In this document: positions 56,511 to 64,000 of the stretch, piece after piece
Layout of the letters: each line of letters opens with the position of its first letter
Numbering within the stretch: position 1 is the stretch's first letter
Assembly (NCBI RefSeq): GCF_007097365.1
Contig: NZ_VJZR01000011.1
Coordinates: 1-64,000 of the forward strand
Reading direction: 5' to 3'
Source: Flavobacterium franklandianum
GTDB taxonomy: Bacteria > Bacteroidota > Bacteroidia > Flavobacteriales > Flavobacteriaceae
Length of the DNA stretch: 64,000 bases
The notes under the pieces: model-generated
Told to the model about the DNA's origin: nothing
Database searches by the model: none
What the model saw: only the letters and a program-made list of their open reading frames with translations
Position numbers and translations under genes: made by a program

Positions 56511-57590
56511 ATGAAAAAAATAATAGCCATTCTTTCCATTTCCGCAATTGTATTGACTTCTTGTGGAGGAGACAAAAAAGAACAGATTAAGGCAGAACCA
56601 GCCATTGCTGTGAAAGTTAGCGGAGTTACTGAAAACACCGAAGGCGGATTTATAACAGCCAGCGGAAAAATTGAAGCCGAAGAATCAGCCAATTTGAGCA
56701 CCCGAATGATGGGTTATGTGACCAAAATTCACGTAAAAGTGGGACAAAAAGTAGGAGCAGGGCAATTGTTGGTCAGCATTAACAACACCGATTTGCTGGC
56801 CAAAAAAGCACAAGTGGACGCCAGTATTTTACAAGCCATAGCGGGTTATAACAACACCAAAAAAGATTACGATCGTTTCGTGAATTTGTTCAAACAACAA
56901 TCGGCTTCCCAAAAAGAACTGGACGATATGACCGCTCGTTACGAAATGTCAAAAGCAGGATTGGAAGGCGCCAAACAAATGCGAAATGAAGTCCTAGCGC
57001 AGTTTTCATATTCGAATATCACGGCTCCATTTTCGGGAACGGTAACCAATACTTTCGTGAAAGAAGGCGATATGGCGAATCCGGGAATGCCGTTGTTGAG
57101 CCTAGAAGGTGCAACTCGTTTGCAAGTAACTGCAATGGTTTCTGAAAATGATATTGCAAGTATCAAAAAAGGAATGGCCGTGAAAGTTTTGGTTAAATCG
57201 TCTAACAAAACGCTTAACGGAAAAGTAAGCGAAGTAAGTGTATCGGCAACGAATACCGGTGGACAATATTTGGTAAAAGTGAATTTAGACAAAACCGATT
57301 CGTCTGTATTGTCAGGAATGTTTGTCAACGTAAAATTTCCAATTGCTAATAAAAATCAAGTTTCAAAAAGTGAAATGGTTTTAATTCCAGTTGCAGCTTT
57401 GGTAAAACAAGGTCAATTGACAGGAATTTACACGATAGGAACAGGAAATATCGCCATTTTGCGATGGTTGCGAATTGGTAAAAACTTTGGCAATCAAGTG
57501 GAAGTTTTATCGGGATTGTCTTCGAACGAGCATTATATTATTTCTGCAGAAGGGAAGTTGTATAATGGAACTTTGGTCAGTATTCAGTAA
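56511..57590 (+). CDS. RND efflux periplasmic adaptor, lipoprotein
   Basis: The 359-residue membrane fusion protein has a lipobox (VLTSC, Cys18), lipoyl halves (SARMMGYVTKIHVKVGQKVGAG-like and ITAPFSGTVTNTFVKEGDMA), a helical hairpin and C-terminal beta domains. It bridges the RND pump and TolC. Confidence 0.93.
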   Translation: MKKIIAILSISAIVLTSCGGDKKEQIKAEPAIAVKVSGVTENTEGGFITASGKIEAEESANLSTRMMGYVTKIHVKVGQKVGAGQLLVSINNTDLLAKKAQVDASILQAIAGYNNTKKDYDRFVNLFKQQSASQKELDDMTARYEMSKAGLEGAKQMRNEVLAQFSYSNITAPFSGTVTNTFVKEGDMANPGMPLLSLEGATRLQVTAMVSENDIASIKKGMAVKVLVKSSNKTLNGKVSEVSVSATNTGGQYLVKVNLDKTDSSVLSGMFVNVKFPIANKNQVSKSEMVLIPVAALVKQGQLTGIYTIGTGNIAILRWLRIGKNFGNQVEVLSGLSSNEHYIISAEGKLYNGTLVSIQ

Positions 57591-57697
57591 AGAGTAGTGT
57601 TCAGTGGTAGATAGCAGATTTCAGGTGGCAGTTTAAACAATTTTAAACAACCTTAAACCCTAAACTAAAAACAATTAAACCTTAAACAAAAAATAAA
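57591..57697. repeat. Repeat-like gap before the RND permease gene
   Basis: GTGTTCAGTG, AGATTTCAGG and GGTGGCAG are followed by several TTAAAC units (TTTAAACAA, CCTTAAACCC, CCTTAAAC). The GTTCAGT unit also occurs in the gap at 24970. No gene is present. Confidence 0.5.
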
Positions 57698-60600
57698 ATG
57701 CAAGAAGGTATTTCAGGTAAAATAGCCCATTTTTTCATCAATTCGAAATTGACCATTTTGTTGATGGTGGCTTTGATGATTATTGGAGTATACAGTTCGT
57801 TTCTGATTCCGAGGGAAGAAGAACCGCAAATTAATGTTCCGATGGCCGATGTAATGGTGGGTTATCCAGGAGCAAGTCCGACGGAAGTAGAAAGCCGTGT
57901 AGCGAAACCATTGGAGAAAATAATTTCGAACATCAAAGGCGTGGAGCACGTGCATACGATGGCAATGAATGGTCAAGCAATGTTGATAGTCCAGTTTTAT
58001 GTGGGACAGGACGTGGAGCGTTCCTATGTGAAATTGTATGACGAATTGGCGAAACACGAAGATATGTTTCCAAAAGGCGTGTACAAACCCATCGTGAAAA
58101 CTCGATCGATTGACGATGTGCCGATGTTGGGATTGACGCTTTGGAGTGAAACCCAAGATGATTTTCAGTTGCGCCAGATTGCCGAAGAAGTGACTTCGGA
58201 GATTGAGAAAGTGAAAGATGTGGCAATTACCAAAGAAATTGGTGGCAGCAACCGCGAACTGAAAGTGATTTTAGACAAAGATAAAATGGCCGAAAACGGT
58301 GTGGATGCTTTGGGAATTATGCAAATGATTCAAGCCAATAACGGAAGTTCACAATCGGGTAGTTTTGTGCAAAATGACCAAGAATATTTGGTTACCACAG
58401 GACAATTTTTATCGAATGCCGAGGATGTAGAAAACTTGGTAGTTGGTGTAAACAAGAATTTACCCGTTTATTTAAAACAAGTGGCGAAAGTACAAGATGG
58501 ACCTTCTACAGCCAGAAGTTATGTGTCTTTTGGCTATGGCAAAGCCAATGAAAAATTCAAGACAGCCAAATCCGAATATCCAGCCGTAACGATTTCTATA
58601 GGAAAAGTGAAAGGAGCGGATGCGATGAAAATTTCAGAGAAAATTATTGATAAAGTTGCCCATTTAAAGAAAAATTTAATTCCAGATGACGTTCACGTTG
58701 AAGTGACTCGAAATTATGGAGAAACCGCTTCGCACAAAGTGGGCGAGTTGTTGCTACACTTGGGCATTGCGATTATTGCCGTAACTATTTTGGTGATTTT
58801 GGCAATGGGTTGGAGAGGCGGATTGGTCGTGTTTTTCTCCGTTCCGTTGACGTTTGCCTTGACCTTGTTTGCGTATTATTTATTGGGTTACACCTTGAAT
58901 AGAATTACGCTTTTTGCTTTGGTTTTCGTGGTGGGAATCGTTGTTGATGACAGTATCATTATAGCTGAAAATATGCACCGCCATTTCAAGATGAAGCGAC
59001 TGCCATTCAAACAAGCAGCGATTTACGCCATCAATGAAGTAGGAAATCCAACGATTTTGGCAACATTCACCGTTATTGCGGCTATTCTGCCAATGGCGTT
59101 TGTGTCGGGAATGATGGGGCCTTATATGAGTCCGATGCCAATTGGTGCATCGATTGCGATGCTGTTGTCTCTGTTTGTGGCTTTGACCGTGACACCTTAT
59201 TTGGGGTATCATTTGCTTCAAGAAACCCACAACAAAGAAAGTCTTTCTTCAACTAAAATTAAAAAGTGGGTTCCTGACGACCAAAATTTAAATAACATTT
59301 CGGAAGAAAAAGACGAGCAACAACACAAACACGAAGAGGGAATGGAAACCAGTTTTATTTATAAAATCTACAACAAACTGGAACGACCATTATTGGAAAG
59401 CAGTTCGAAAAGAAGAATCCTTTTGGCTGTAACCGTGGTTTTATTATTTGGTTCGGTTTTGATGTTTTTCACCAAATCGGTGGTGGTGAAAATGTTGCCT
59501 TTTGACGACAAAAACGAATTTCAAGTCGTGATTGATATGCCCGAAGGAACGACTTTGGAACGCACTACAGCCGTAACCAAAGAAATCGCACAATATCTTT
59601 CGACCAAACCCGAAGTGGTGAATTACCAAAATTATATTGGAACATCAGCGCCAATTACTTTCAACGGATTAGTGCGTCATTACGATATGCGTGGTGGAAG
59701 TAATATGGCGGACATACAAGTGAATTTGTTACAAAAAGAAGACCGTGATTTACAAAGTCACGACATCGCCAAAGCTATGCGTCCCGATATTCAAAAGATT
59801 GCTAAGAAATATGGCGCGAATGTGAAAATTATTGAAGTTCCGCCAGGACCTCCAGTTTTATCAACTTTGGTTGCCGAGATTTATGGACCTAATTACAAGG
59901 AACAAATCAAAGTGGCGAATCAGGTAAAAACGATTTTGCAAAACACTTCGGATATTGTGGATATCGATTGGATGGTAGAGGACAATCAAACGGAATACAA
60001 ACTGGAAGTGGACAAAGAAAAAGCAATGCTCAACGGAATTGCTCCACAACAAGTTGTTGGAAATTTGACCTATCTGTTGAAAGAATATCCTGTTTCTAAT
60101 TTGTATGACGAGAATTCGTATGATAATGTGGGCATCGTGCTTTCACTTGACGACAAGGACAAAACGAGTTTGCAAGACATTCAAAGCCTGAAAATCAAAG
60201 GTAGTCAAGGGAATATGATTCCGGTGAGTGATTTGGTGAAAGTAGTTCGTGATACGTTGCAAAAAACCATTTACAGAAAAGACCAAAAACGCGTGGTTTA
60301 TGTAACGGCGGATATGGCTGGAGCGTTGGAAAGTCCCGTATATGCAATTCTTGGAATGAATGAAAAATTAGCCAAAATGAATGTGCCAAAAGGCTATAAA
60401 GTTAACGAATTGTATATGGAACAACCTACGGACGAAAGCGATTTTACCGTGAAATGGGATGGCGAATGGCAAATCACGTTGGAAGTTTTCCGTGATTTGG
60501 GAGTTGCCTTTTTGGTGGTAATCGTGATAATTTATATGCTAATTGTGGGTTGGTTTCAAAACTTCAAAACGCCGATGGTGATGATGTTGGCGATTCCACT

Positions 60601-60973
60601 TTCGTTAATTGGGATTGTGTTTGGACATTGGTTGTTGAGTGCTTATTTCACGGCAACTTCGTTTATTGGAATGATAGCTTTGGCAGGAGTAATGGTTCGA
60701 AATTCGGTTTTACTGATAGACTTTATTGAAATCCGACTCAACGAAGGCATTCCTTTGAAGCAAGCGATTATCGAAGCCGGAGCAGTGCGAACTACGCCTA
60801 TTTTATTGACGACAGGAGCGGTGGTTATTGGAGCATCGATTATCTTATTTGATCCAATTTTTCAAGGATTGGCTATTTCATTAGTGTTTGGAGCGGTAGT
60901 TTCTACGGTATTGACCTTGCTTGTAGTACCAGTTATCTATTACATTACGGAAAGAAAAAAATGGGAGAAATAA
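57698..60973 (+). CDS. RND family efflux permease
   Basis: The 1091-residue inner-membrane pump has twelve predicted transmembrane helices and two large periplasmic loops. GYPGASPTEVESRVAKPLE near the N-terminus and the helix-4 charged motif in VGIVVDDSIIIAENM (paired Asp) are typical of AcrB-like proton-driven pumps. A hydrophilic insertion of about 45 residues with His-rich QQHKHEEGM lies near the middle. The exported substrate is unknown. Confidence 0.95.
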   Translation: MQEGISGKIAHFFINSKLTILLMVALMIIGVYSSFLIPREEEPQINVPMADVMVGYPGASPTEVESRVAKPLEKIISNIKGVEHVHTMAMNGQAMLIVQFYVGQDVERSYVKLYDELAKHEDMFPKGVYKPIVKTRSIDDVPMLGLTLWSETQDDFQLRQIAEEVTSEIEKVKDVAITKEIGGSNRELKVILDKDKMAENGVDALGIMQMIQANNGSSQSGSFVQNDQEYLVTTGQFLSNAEDVENLVVGVNKNLPVYLKQVAKVQDGPSTARSYVSFGYGKANEKFKTAKSEYPAVTISIGKVKGADAMKISEKIIDKVAHLKKNLIPDDVHVEVTRNYGETASHKVGELLLHLGIAIIAVTILVILAMGWRGGLVVFFSVPLTFALTLFAYYLLGYTLNRITLFALVFVVGIVVDDSIIIAENMHRHFKMKRLPFKQAAIYAINEVGNPTILATFTVIAAILPMAFVSGMMGPYMSPMPIGASIAMLLSLFVALTVTPYLGYHLLQETHNKESLSSTKIKKWVPDDQNLNNISEEKDEQQHKHEEGMETSFIYKIYNKLERPLLESSSKRRILLAVTVVLLFGSVLMFFTKSVVVKMLPFDDKNEFQVVIDMPEGTTLERTTAVTKEIAQYLSTKPEVVNYQNYIGTSAPITFNGLVRHYDMRGGSNMADIQVNLLQKEDRDLQSHDIAKAMRPDIQKIAKKYGANVKIIEVPPGPPVLSTLVAEIYGPNYKEQIKVANQVKTILQNTSDIVDIDWMVEDNQTEYKLEVDKEKAMLNGIAPQQVVGNLTYLLKEYPVSNLYDENSYDNVGIVLSLDDKDKTSLQDIQSLKIKGSQGNMIPVSDLVKVVRDTLQKTIYRKDQKRVVYVTADMAGALESPVYAILGMNEKLAKMNVPKGYKVNELYMEQPTDESDFTVKWDGEWQITLEVFRDLGVAFLVVIVIIYMLIVGWFQNFKTPMVMMLAIPLSLIGIVFGHWLLSAYFTATSFIGMIALAGVMVRNSVLLIDFIEIRLNEGIPLKQAIIEAGAVRTTPILLTTGAVVIGASIILFDPIFQGLAISLVFGAVVSTVLTLLVVPVIYYITERKKWEK

Positions 60974-60982
60974 AAAATAATT

Positions 60983-61124
60983 TTTAAACACATAGAAACA
61001 AAGGCTTTAATAGTATTGATTAGACTCTTTGCTTAAGATAGTTAACATAGTGCTATGTGTAAAAATGTATTTTCTAAAACATTCTAATTTGCAATAATGA
61101 ATTCTATGTTTCTATGTGTTTAAA
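60983..61124. repeat. Inverted-repeat element, copy 2
   Basis: The arms of 21 bp (60983-61003 and 61104-61124) match with one mismatch. The sequence is the same as copy 1 except that GTGTTT replaces GCGTTT. The centre holds ACATAG-TG-CTATGT. The interior otherwise differs from copy 1, so only the ends and centre are shared. Confidence 0.85.
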
Positions 61125-61147
61125 TTAATCAAATAAACTTAAAAAAT

Positions 61148-61456
61148 ATGAAATTACTATTAATAACCGCAGTCACAGAATTTGAAAAAGACATCAAACA
61201 AATACTTAAAAAATCTCAAGTTAAATCCTTCTCTTACAAAGATGTAAAAGGATTTAAAGACAATTCCGAAGACGCTTTGGAAGCCAATTGGTTTGCTACC
61301 AATATGCAAGAAACGGAATCGGTTTTGTTTTATGCCTTTGTAAAAGAAGATAAAGTAGATGGGCTTTTCAATAGGGTTAAAAAGTTTAATATCGAACAAA
61401 TTTCAAAATCAAATATTCATTTAGCAGTGCTGAACATCGAAAGATGTAGTAACTAA
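61148..61456 (+). CDS. P-II-like ferredoxin-fold small protein
   Basis: The 102-residue protein has the beta-alpha-beta pattern of P-II/CutA-like or DUF3240-like proteins (MKLLLITAVTEFEKDI ... VKKFNIEQISKSNIHLAVLNIE). Such genes often end RND operons and may sense a metal or nucleotide. Its exact role is unknown. It follows the RND gene and copy 2 of the inverted repeat on the same strand. Confidence 0.7.
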   Translation: MKLLLITAVTEFEKDIKQILKKSQVKSFSYKDVKGFKDNSEDALEANWFATNMQETESVLFYAFVKEDKVDGLFNRVKKFNIEQISKSNIHLAVLNIERCSN

Positions 61457-61477
61457 ATTATTTATTAATTAAAAAAA

Positions 61478-61538
61478 GAGGACGAGATTAGCATAAGCTC
61501 AGTTCGCTGCGCTCGAGTGGTTCGTGCCTCGCAATGAC
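61478..61538. repeat. Repeat-like GC-rich stretch before the DUF2892 gene
   Basis: Short segments TTCGCTGCGCTCGAGTGG and TTCGTGCCTCGCAATGAC are GC-rich in an AT-rich gap and look like a dispersed intergenic repeat. A GTG inside it would extend the next gene by six codons, which is unlikely to be used. Confidence 0.5.
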
Positions 61539-61541
61539 ATT

Positions 61542-61727
61542 ATGAAAAACAGAATCGTAAGAGCTATCGCTGGAATTTTCATCCTGATTAGCTTGTTATT
61601 AGCTATTTATATCAACCAAAATTGGTTGTGGTTTACCGCTTTTGTGGGAGCCAATTTGTTGCAATCCTCCATCACCAAATGGTGTTTGATGGACGATATT
61701 TTGACAAAACTAGGAGTAAAAGATTAA
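61542..61727 (+). CDS. YgaP-like (DUF2892) membrane protein
   Basis: The 61-residue protein begins MKNRIVRAIAGIFILIS, a DUF2892 signature, has two helices and ends with ITKWCLMDDILTKLGVKD. The ATG at 61542 is the start; the upstream GTG lies in repeat DNA. It is a distant relative of the YgaP-like protein at 21.0 kb, and both may share the control site described for the two operons. Confidence 0.85.
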   Translation: MKNRIVRAIAGIFILISLLLAIYINQNWLWFTAFVGANLLQSSITKWCLMDDILTKLGVKD

Positions 61728-61751
61728 ATTTGTTGTTCTAACTTTGTTTGC

Positions 61752-61786
61752 AAAAAGAGGATGTTTTTGATAGGCATCCTCTTTTT
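61752..61786 (+). terminator. Intrinsic terminator of the RND operon
   Basis: AAAAAGAGGATG pairs with CATCCTCTTTTT around an 11-base loop, with a T-run in the second arm. It is the first strong terminator after the start of the operon at 54.9 kb. Confidence 0.9.
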
Positions 61787-62189
61787 ATATAATAGATTAT
61801 TTATTTAATGTTTAGTTACTTAATATTATTTTTATTTAAACTTCCATTTTGAAATATTTTACTAAAATTATAACAATTTTTCGTTTTTTTTTAATTTAAT
61901 AAAAAGAATGATTTTGAATTATTTTCAATAAAAATATATTTTTATTGATTTTATTTTTAATGATAACAAAGTTAAAACTTGACTATTAAATAGGAAACGC
62001 GTACTTAGTCGGACAAATACTCTTTTAAACAGATTGTTTTTTTATATCGGTTAAACAAATATAATTTTGCCAAAAAAAAAAAAAAAACGAATGTTAAAAA
62101 AATACTCAATTGACTTTTATCTAATATATTTAAAAGAAAATTCTTATTTATTTGATAGTTTTGTTTATGCTTCATCATTGAATTTTTTT
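61787..62189. other. AT-rich leader with a 24-bp palindrome and an A16 tract
   Basis: A perfect palindrome (61925-61948; half-site TCAATAAAAATA) and a run of 16 A (62072-62087) lie before the surface-protein gene. A frame can be opened from TTG at 62067 through the A-run (giving poly-Lys) but is unlikely. No other gene is seen. Confidence 0.6.
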
Positions 62190-63170
62190 ATGATATTTCT
62201 ACAAAAAATAAAATTATTTCACCCCTATATTTTATTTCTAATTTGTTTTGTTTTATTAAATCCGTTACAAGCACAAGTTCAAAATGATGGCGATCTCTAT
62301 ATTGGCGATAGCAGCGTCCTTTATGCCGGTTCTAATGGTTTTAATTTTGGTCTGGGTTCTAATACAATTACTAGCAGAACAAAATTAGATTATGGAGTGT
62401 TGTCTTTTTCTAATGGAGCCAGCTGGAACGGAGCCGACGACTTGCATTTTGTAGATGGGTATGCTCAAACTCAAAGTAACACTGCTTTTATATTACCGAT
62501 AGGGCAATCTGGAGTTTATGCCCCAATTCAAGTCACCCCGTCAACTTCTGAAGCAGTTGATGCTGCTTATTTTAGATCAGCACCTAAGACAATTGGCAGT
62601 ACTTTGGACAACTCAATTACATCAATATCTTCGGTTGAATACTGGGATATAGTAAGTACTGGAGTAAATGCTAGCATTTCACTAAGTTGGAGACCTTCAA
62701 GTGCTATTTCAGATTTAACATCATCTTCACTACCTAATTTAACTATTGTAGGCTGGAACGGTTCTAAATGGGTGCTTATACCTTCAATAGTGGATGATTA
62801 TTCTATACAAGGTGAAATTAGTAGTTTGGTTTCCGGATCTATTAGTTCAAATGCAGCAGTAGATTTATCGGCTTATTCAGCTTTTTCATTGGGTACTACA
62901 ACGAAACAATTGCTGGTTCCTAAATTTAATAAAGTAGAATTACTGGTTTACTTAAATAATGACAGATTATTTATTGAAGCTTCACTCCCCATAACGGCTT
63001 TGTTTATTTATGATATAATGGGCAAAAAAATATTTTCGGAACGTATAAATGGGAATCTCAAATACGATAAGCCTTTCCATCTTGCGGATGGAGTATACAT
63101 AACGAAAATTGAATTAAATAATGGTACTTCCCTTTTTACAAAAAAATTAATTAATAAAAATAAATTTTAG
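62190..63170 (+). CDS. Secreted protein with T9SS sorting domain
   Basis: From the ATG at 62190 the protein has a clear signal peptide (FLICFVLLNPLQAQ), a beta-rich body with repeated Ser and Thr, and a C-terminal domain like T9SS type A (LFIYDIMGKKIFSERING, DGVYITKIELNNG). In-frame ATGs further up (for example 62091) would put a long charged or hydrophobic stretch ahead of the signal. The function is unknown; it is probably an adhesin-like surface protein paired with the next gene 25 bases on. Confidence 0.75.
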   Translation: MIFLQKIKLFHPYILFLICFVLLNPLQAQVQNDGDLYIGDSSVLYAGSNGFNFGLGSNTITSRTKLDYGVLSFSNGASWNGADDLHFVDGYAQTQSNTAFILPIGQSGVYAPIQVTPSTSEAVDAAYFRSAPKTIGSTLDNSITSISSVEYWDIVSTGVNASISLSWRPSSAISDLTSSSLPNLTIVGWNGSKWVLIPSIVDDYSIQGEISSLVSGSISSNAAVDLSAYSAFSLGTTTKQLLVPKFNKVELLVYLNNDRLFIEASLPITALFIYDIMGKKIFSERINGNLKYDKPFHLADGVYITKIELNNGTSLFTKKLINKNKF

Positions 63171-63195
63171 ATTTTTTCAAATCGCTCTTAAATAA

Positions 63196-63990
63196 ATGAA
63201 AATATATAATTATTTAATATTATTAATTATGCTGCAATCTGGTTTTGTAGTTGCTCAAACAGGTATTGGCACCAAAAAACCTGATGAATCATCAGTATTA
63301 GATATCTATTCAAATAATAAGGGATTGTTGATTCCTAGAATGAGTACAAAAGAACGGAATTTAATCAAAAATCCTGCTAATGCTTTAATACTATATAATA
63401 CTACTCTGCAAGCAATCGAAATTAATATAGGAACAAAATCAAATCCTATTTGGGTTTTAGTAGGTGATAATGGTGGTCTTACAGCAATTAATAATCTTTC
63501 TTCAGGTGCTATTTTTGTTGGTAATAATAATGGCATTGCCAAAGAGGTTCAAGTTTCTGGCGAAGTACTTCTTAGTAATTTAGGAGTGACTAGTATCAAT
63601 AATGCTGCTGTTATTTCGAAAACACTTACGGGATATCAAAGTGGTGCTGGTAAAATAACTTCTACTGATAATATTGTTCAAGCCATTCAAAAATTAGACG
63701 GTAATCAATCGGTCAATGCAATTGTAACAATATCTAATGATTAAAATCTTCTTGCCAGTGATTACACCATTTTATGTGATAATGAAATGAGATCCTTCAC
63801 AATTAATTTACCAGTGGTAAGCAGCTGTCCGGGTAAAGTATATGTTATTAATAAAATAGATGAAACTTCGAATAAATTAAATATAAATCCACCAATACAA
63901 TTATCAAAAAAAAATACTGTTTCTCAACTGAATTACCCTAAGTCATTTAAGATACAATCAGACGGAAAAGTCTGGTATATTATCAATTAA
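63196..63990 (+). pseudogene. Secreted repeat protein with an in-frame stop
   Basis: Two same-frame pieces (63196-63744 and 63745-63990) make one protein of about 264 residues: signal peptide MKIYNYLILLIMLQSGFVVA, a GIGTKKPDESSVLDIYS start typical of flavobacterial surface proteins, and a C-terminal half with LLASDYTILCDNEMRSFTINLP and GKVYVINKIDETSN. A single TAA (63742-63744) splits them, with no shift of frame. It could be a nonsense mutation or a sequencing error. Confidence 0.75.
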
Positions 63991-64000
63991 CCTAATTAAA

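Noticed and set aside
61524..61541. GTG start of the DUF2892 gene
   Set aside because: It lies in repeat-like DNA. The ATG at 61542 gives the conserved N-terminus.
62067..62090. Poly-Lys N-terminus of the surface protein from a TTG
   Set aside because: It comes only from reading the A16 run and would displace the signal peptide.
1..64000. CRISPR array, prophage, insertion sequence or replication origin
   Set aside because: No regularly spaced repeats, phage structural genes, transposase or dnaA-box cluster were seen.

Overview
The window looks like chromosome of a Flavobacterium or a close relative in the Bacteroidetes. The DNA is AT-rich. Several promoters match the flavobacterial TTG-N19-TAnnTTTG pattern and Shine-Dalgarno sites are weak. 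Four secreted proteins end in a type IX secretion (T9SS) type A sorting domain. A SusC/SusD pair, a bacillithiol gene (bshB1) and short dispersed repeats in many gaps point the same way. No phage, insertion sequence or CRISPR array was seen.

Layout. 0-9.9 kb: an outer-membrane barrel protein, purL, a secreted T9SS nuclease, a beta-helix lipoprotein, then a hotdog thioesterase and an isochorismate synthase (menaquinone branch). 10-15.4 kb: bshB1, tRNA-His with a clear promoter, a secreted hydrolase/peptidase pair, an Lrp-type regulator divergent from ornithine aminotransferase, and a VOC protein. 15.4-21.2 kb: a sulfane-sulfur cluster with CoA-disulfide reductase-rhodanese, a Crp/Fnr regulator, TauE exporter, a persulfide-dioxygenase-like protein with two rhodanese domains, thioredoxin and three small membrane proteins. 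21.3-28.3 kb: a TetR-controlled TolC/HlyD/ABC export operon like E. coli ybhGFSR. 28.5-32.8 kb: a TolB-like propeller protein, three decaying genes (a LOG-family protein, a carbonic anhydrase, a YihY/BrkB protein) and an acyltransferase. 33.5-51 kb: a polysaccharide utilization locus with GH3, GH5, two GH30, SusD, SusC, a T9SS-sorted SusE/F-like protein and a one-component sensor regulator. The GH30/GH3/GH5 set suggests a beta-glucan, possibly beta-1,6-linked. 51-61.7 kb: a large PAS/GAF hybrid histidine kinase and an RND efflux operon with a P-II-like protein. 62-64 kb: two putative surface proteins, the second with an in-frame stop.

How parts connect. Two perfect GTAAC-N4-GTTAC palindromes (before TauE and before the RND operon) and one near-perfect copy (before the CoA-disulfide reductase) lie at almost the same distance from a TTTG promoter element. 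This suggests that one Crp/Fnr-type activator, perhaps the one encoded at 17.3 kb, links sulfur handling and efflux. The TetR gene has two tandem AACC-N4-RGTT sites directly after its promoter element. A long hairpin with a T-run between susD and the glycosidase genes may set the ratio of uptake system to enzymes. Both efflux operons have gaps filled with different repeat families, including two copies of a roughly 140-160 bp inverted-repeat element. Function calls come from reading motifs by eye; no database search was run.
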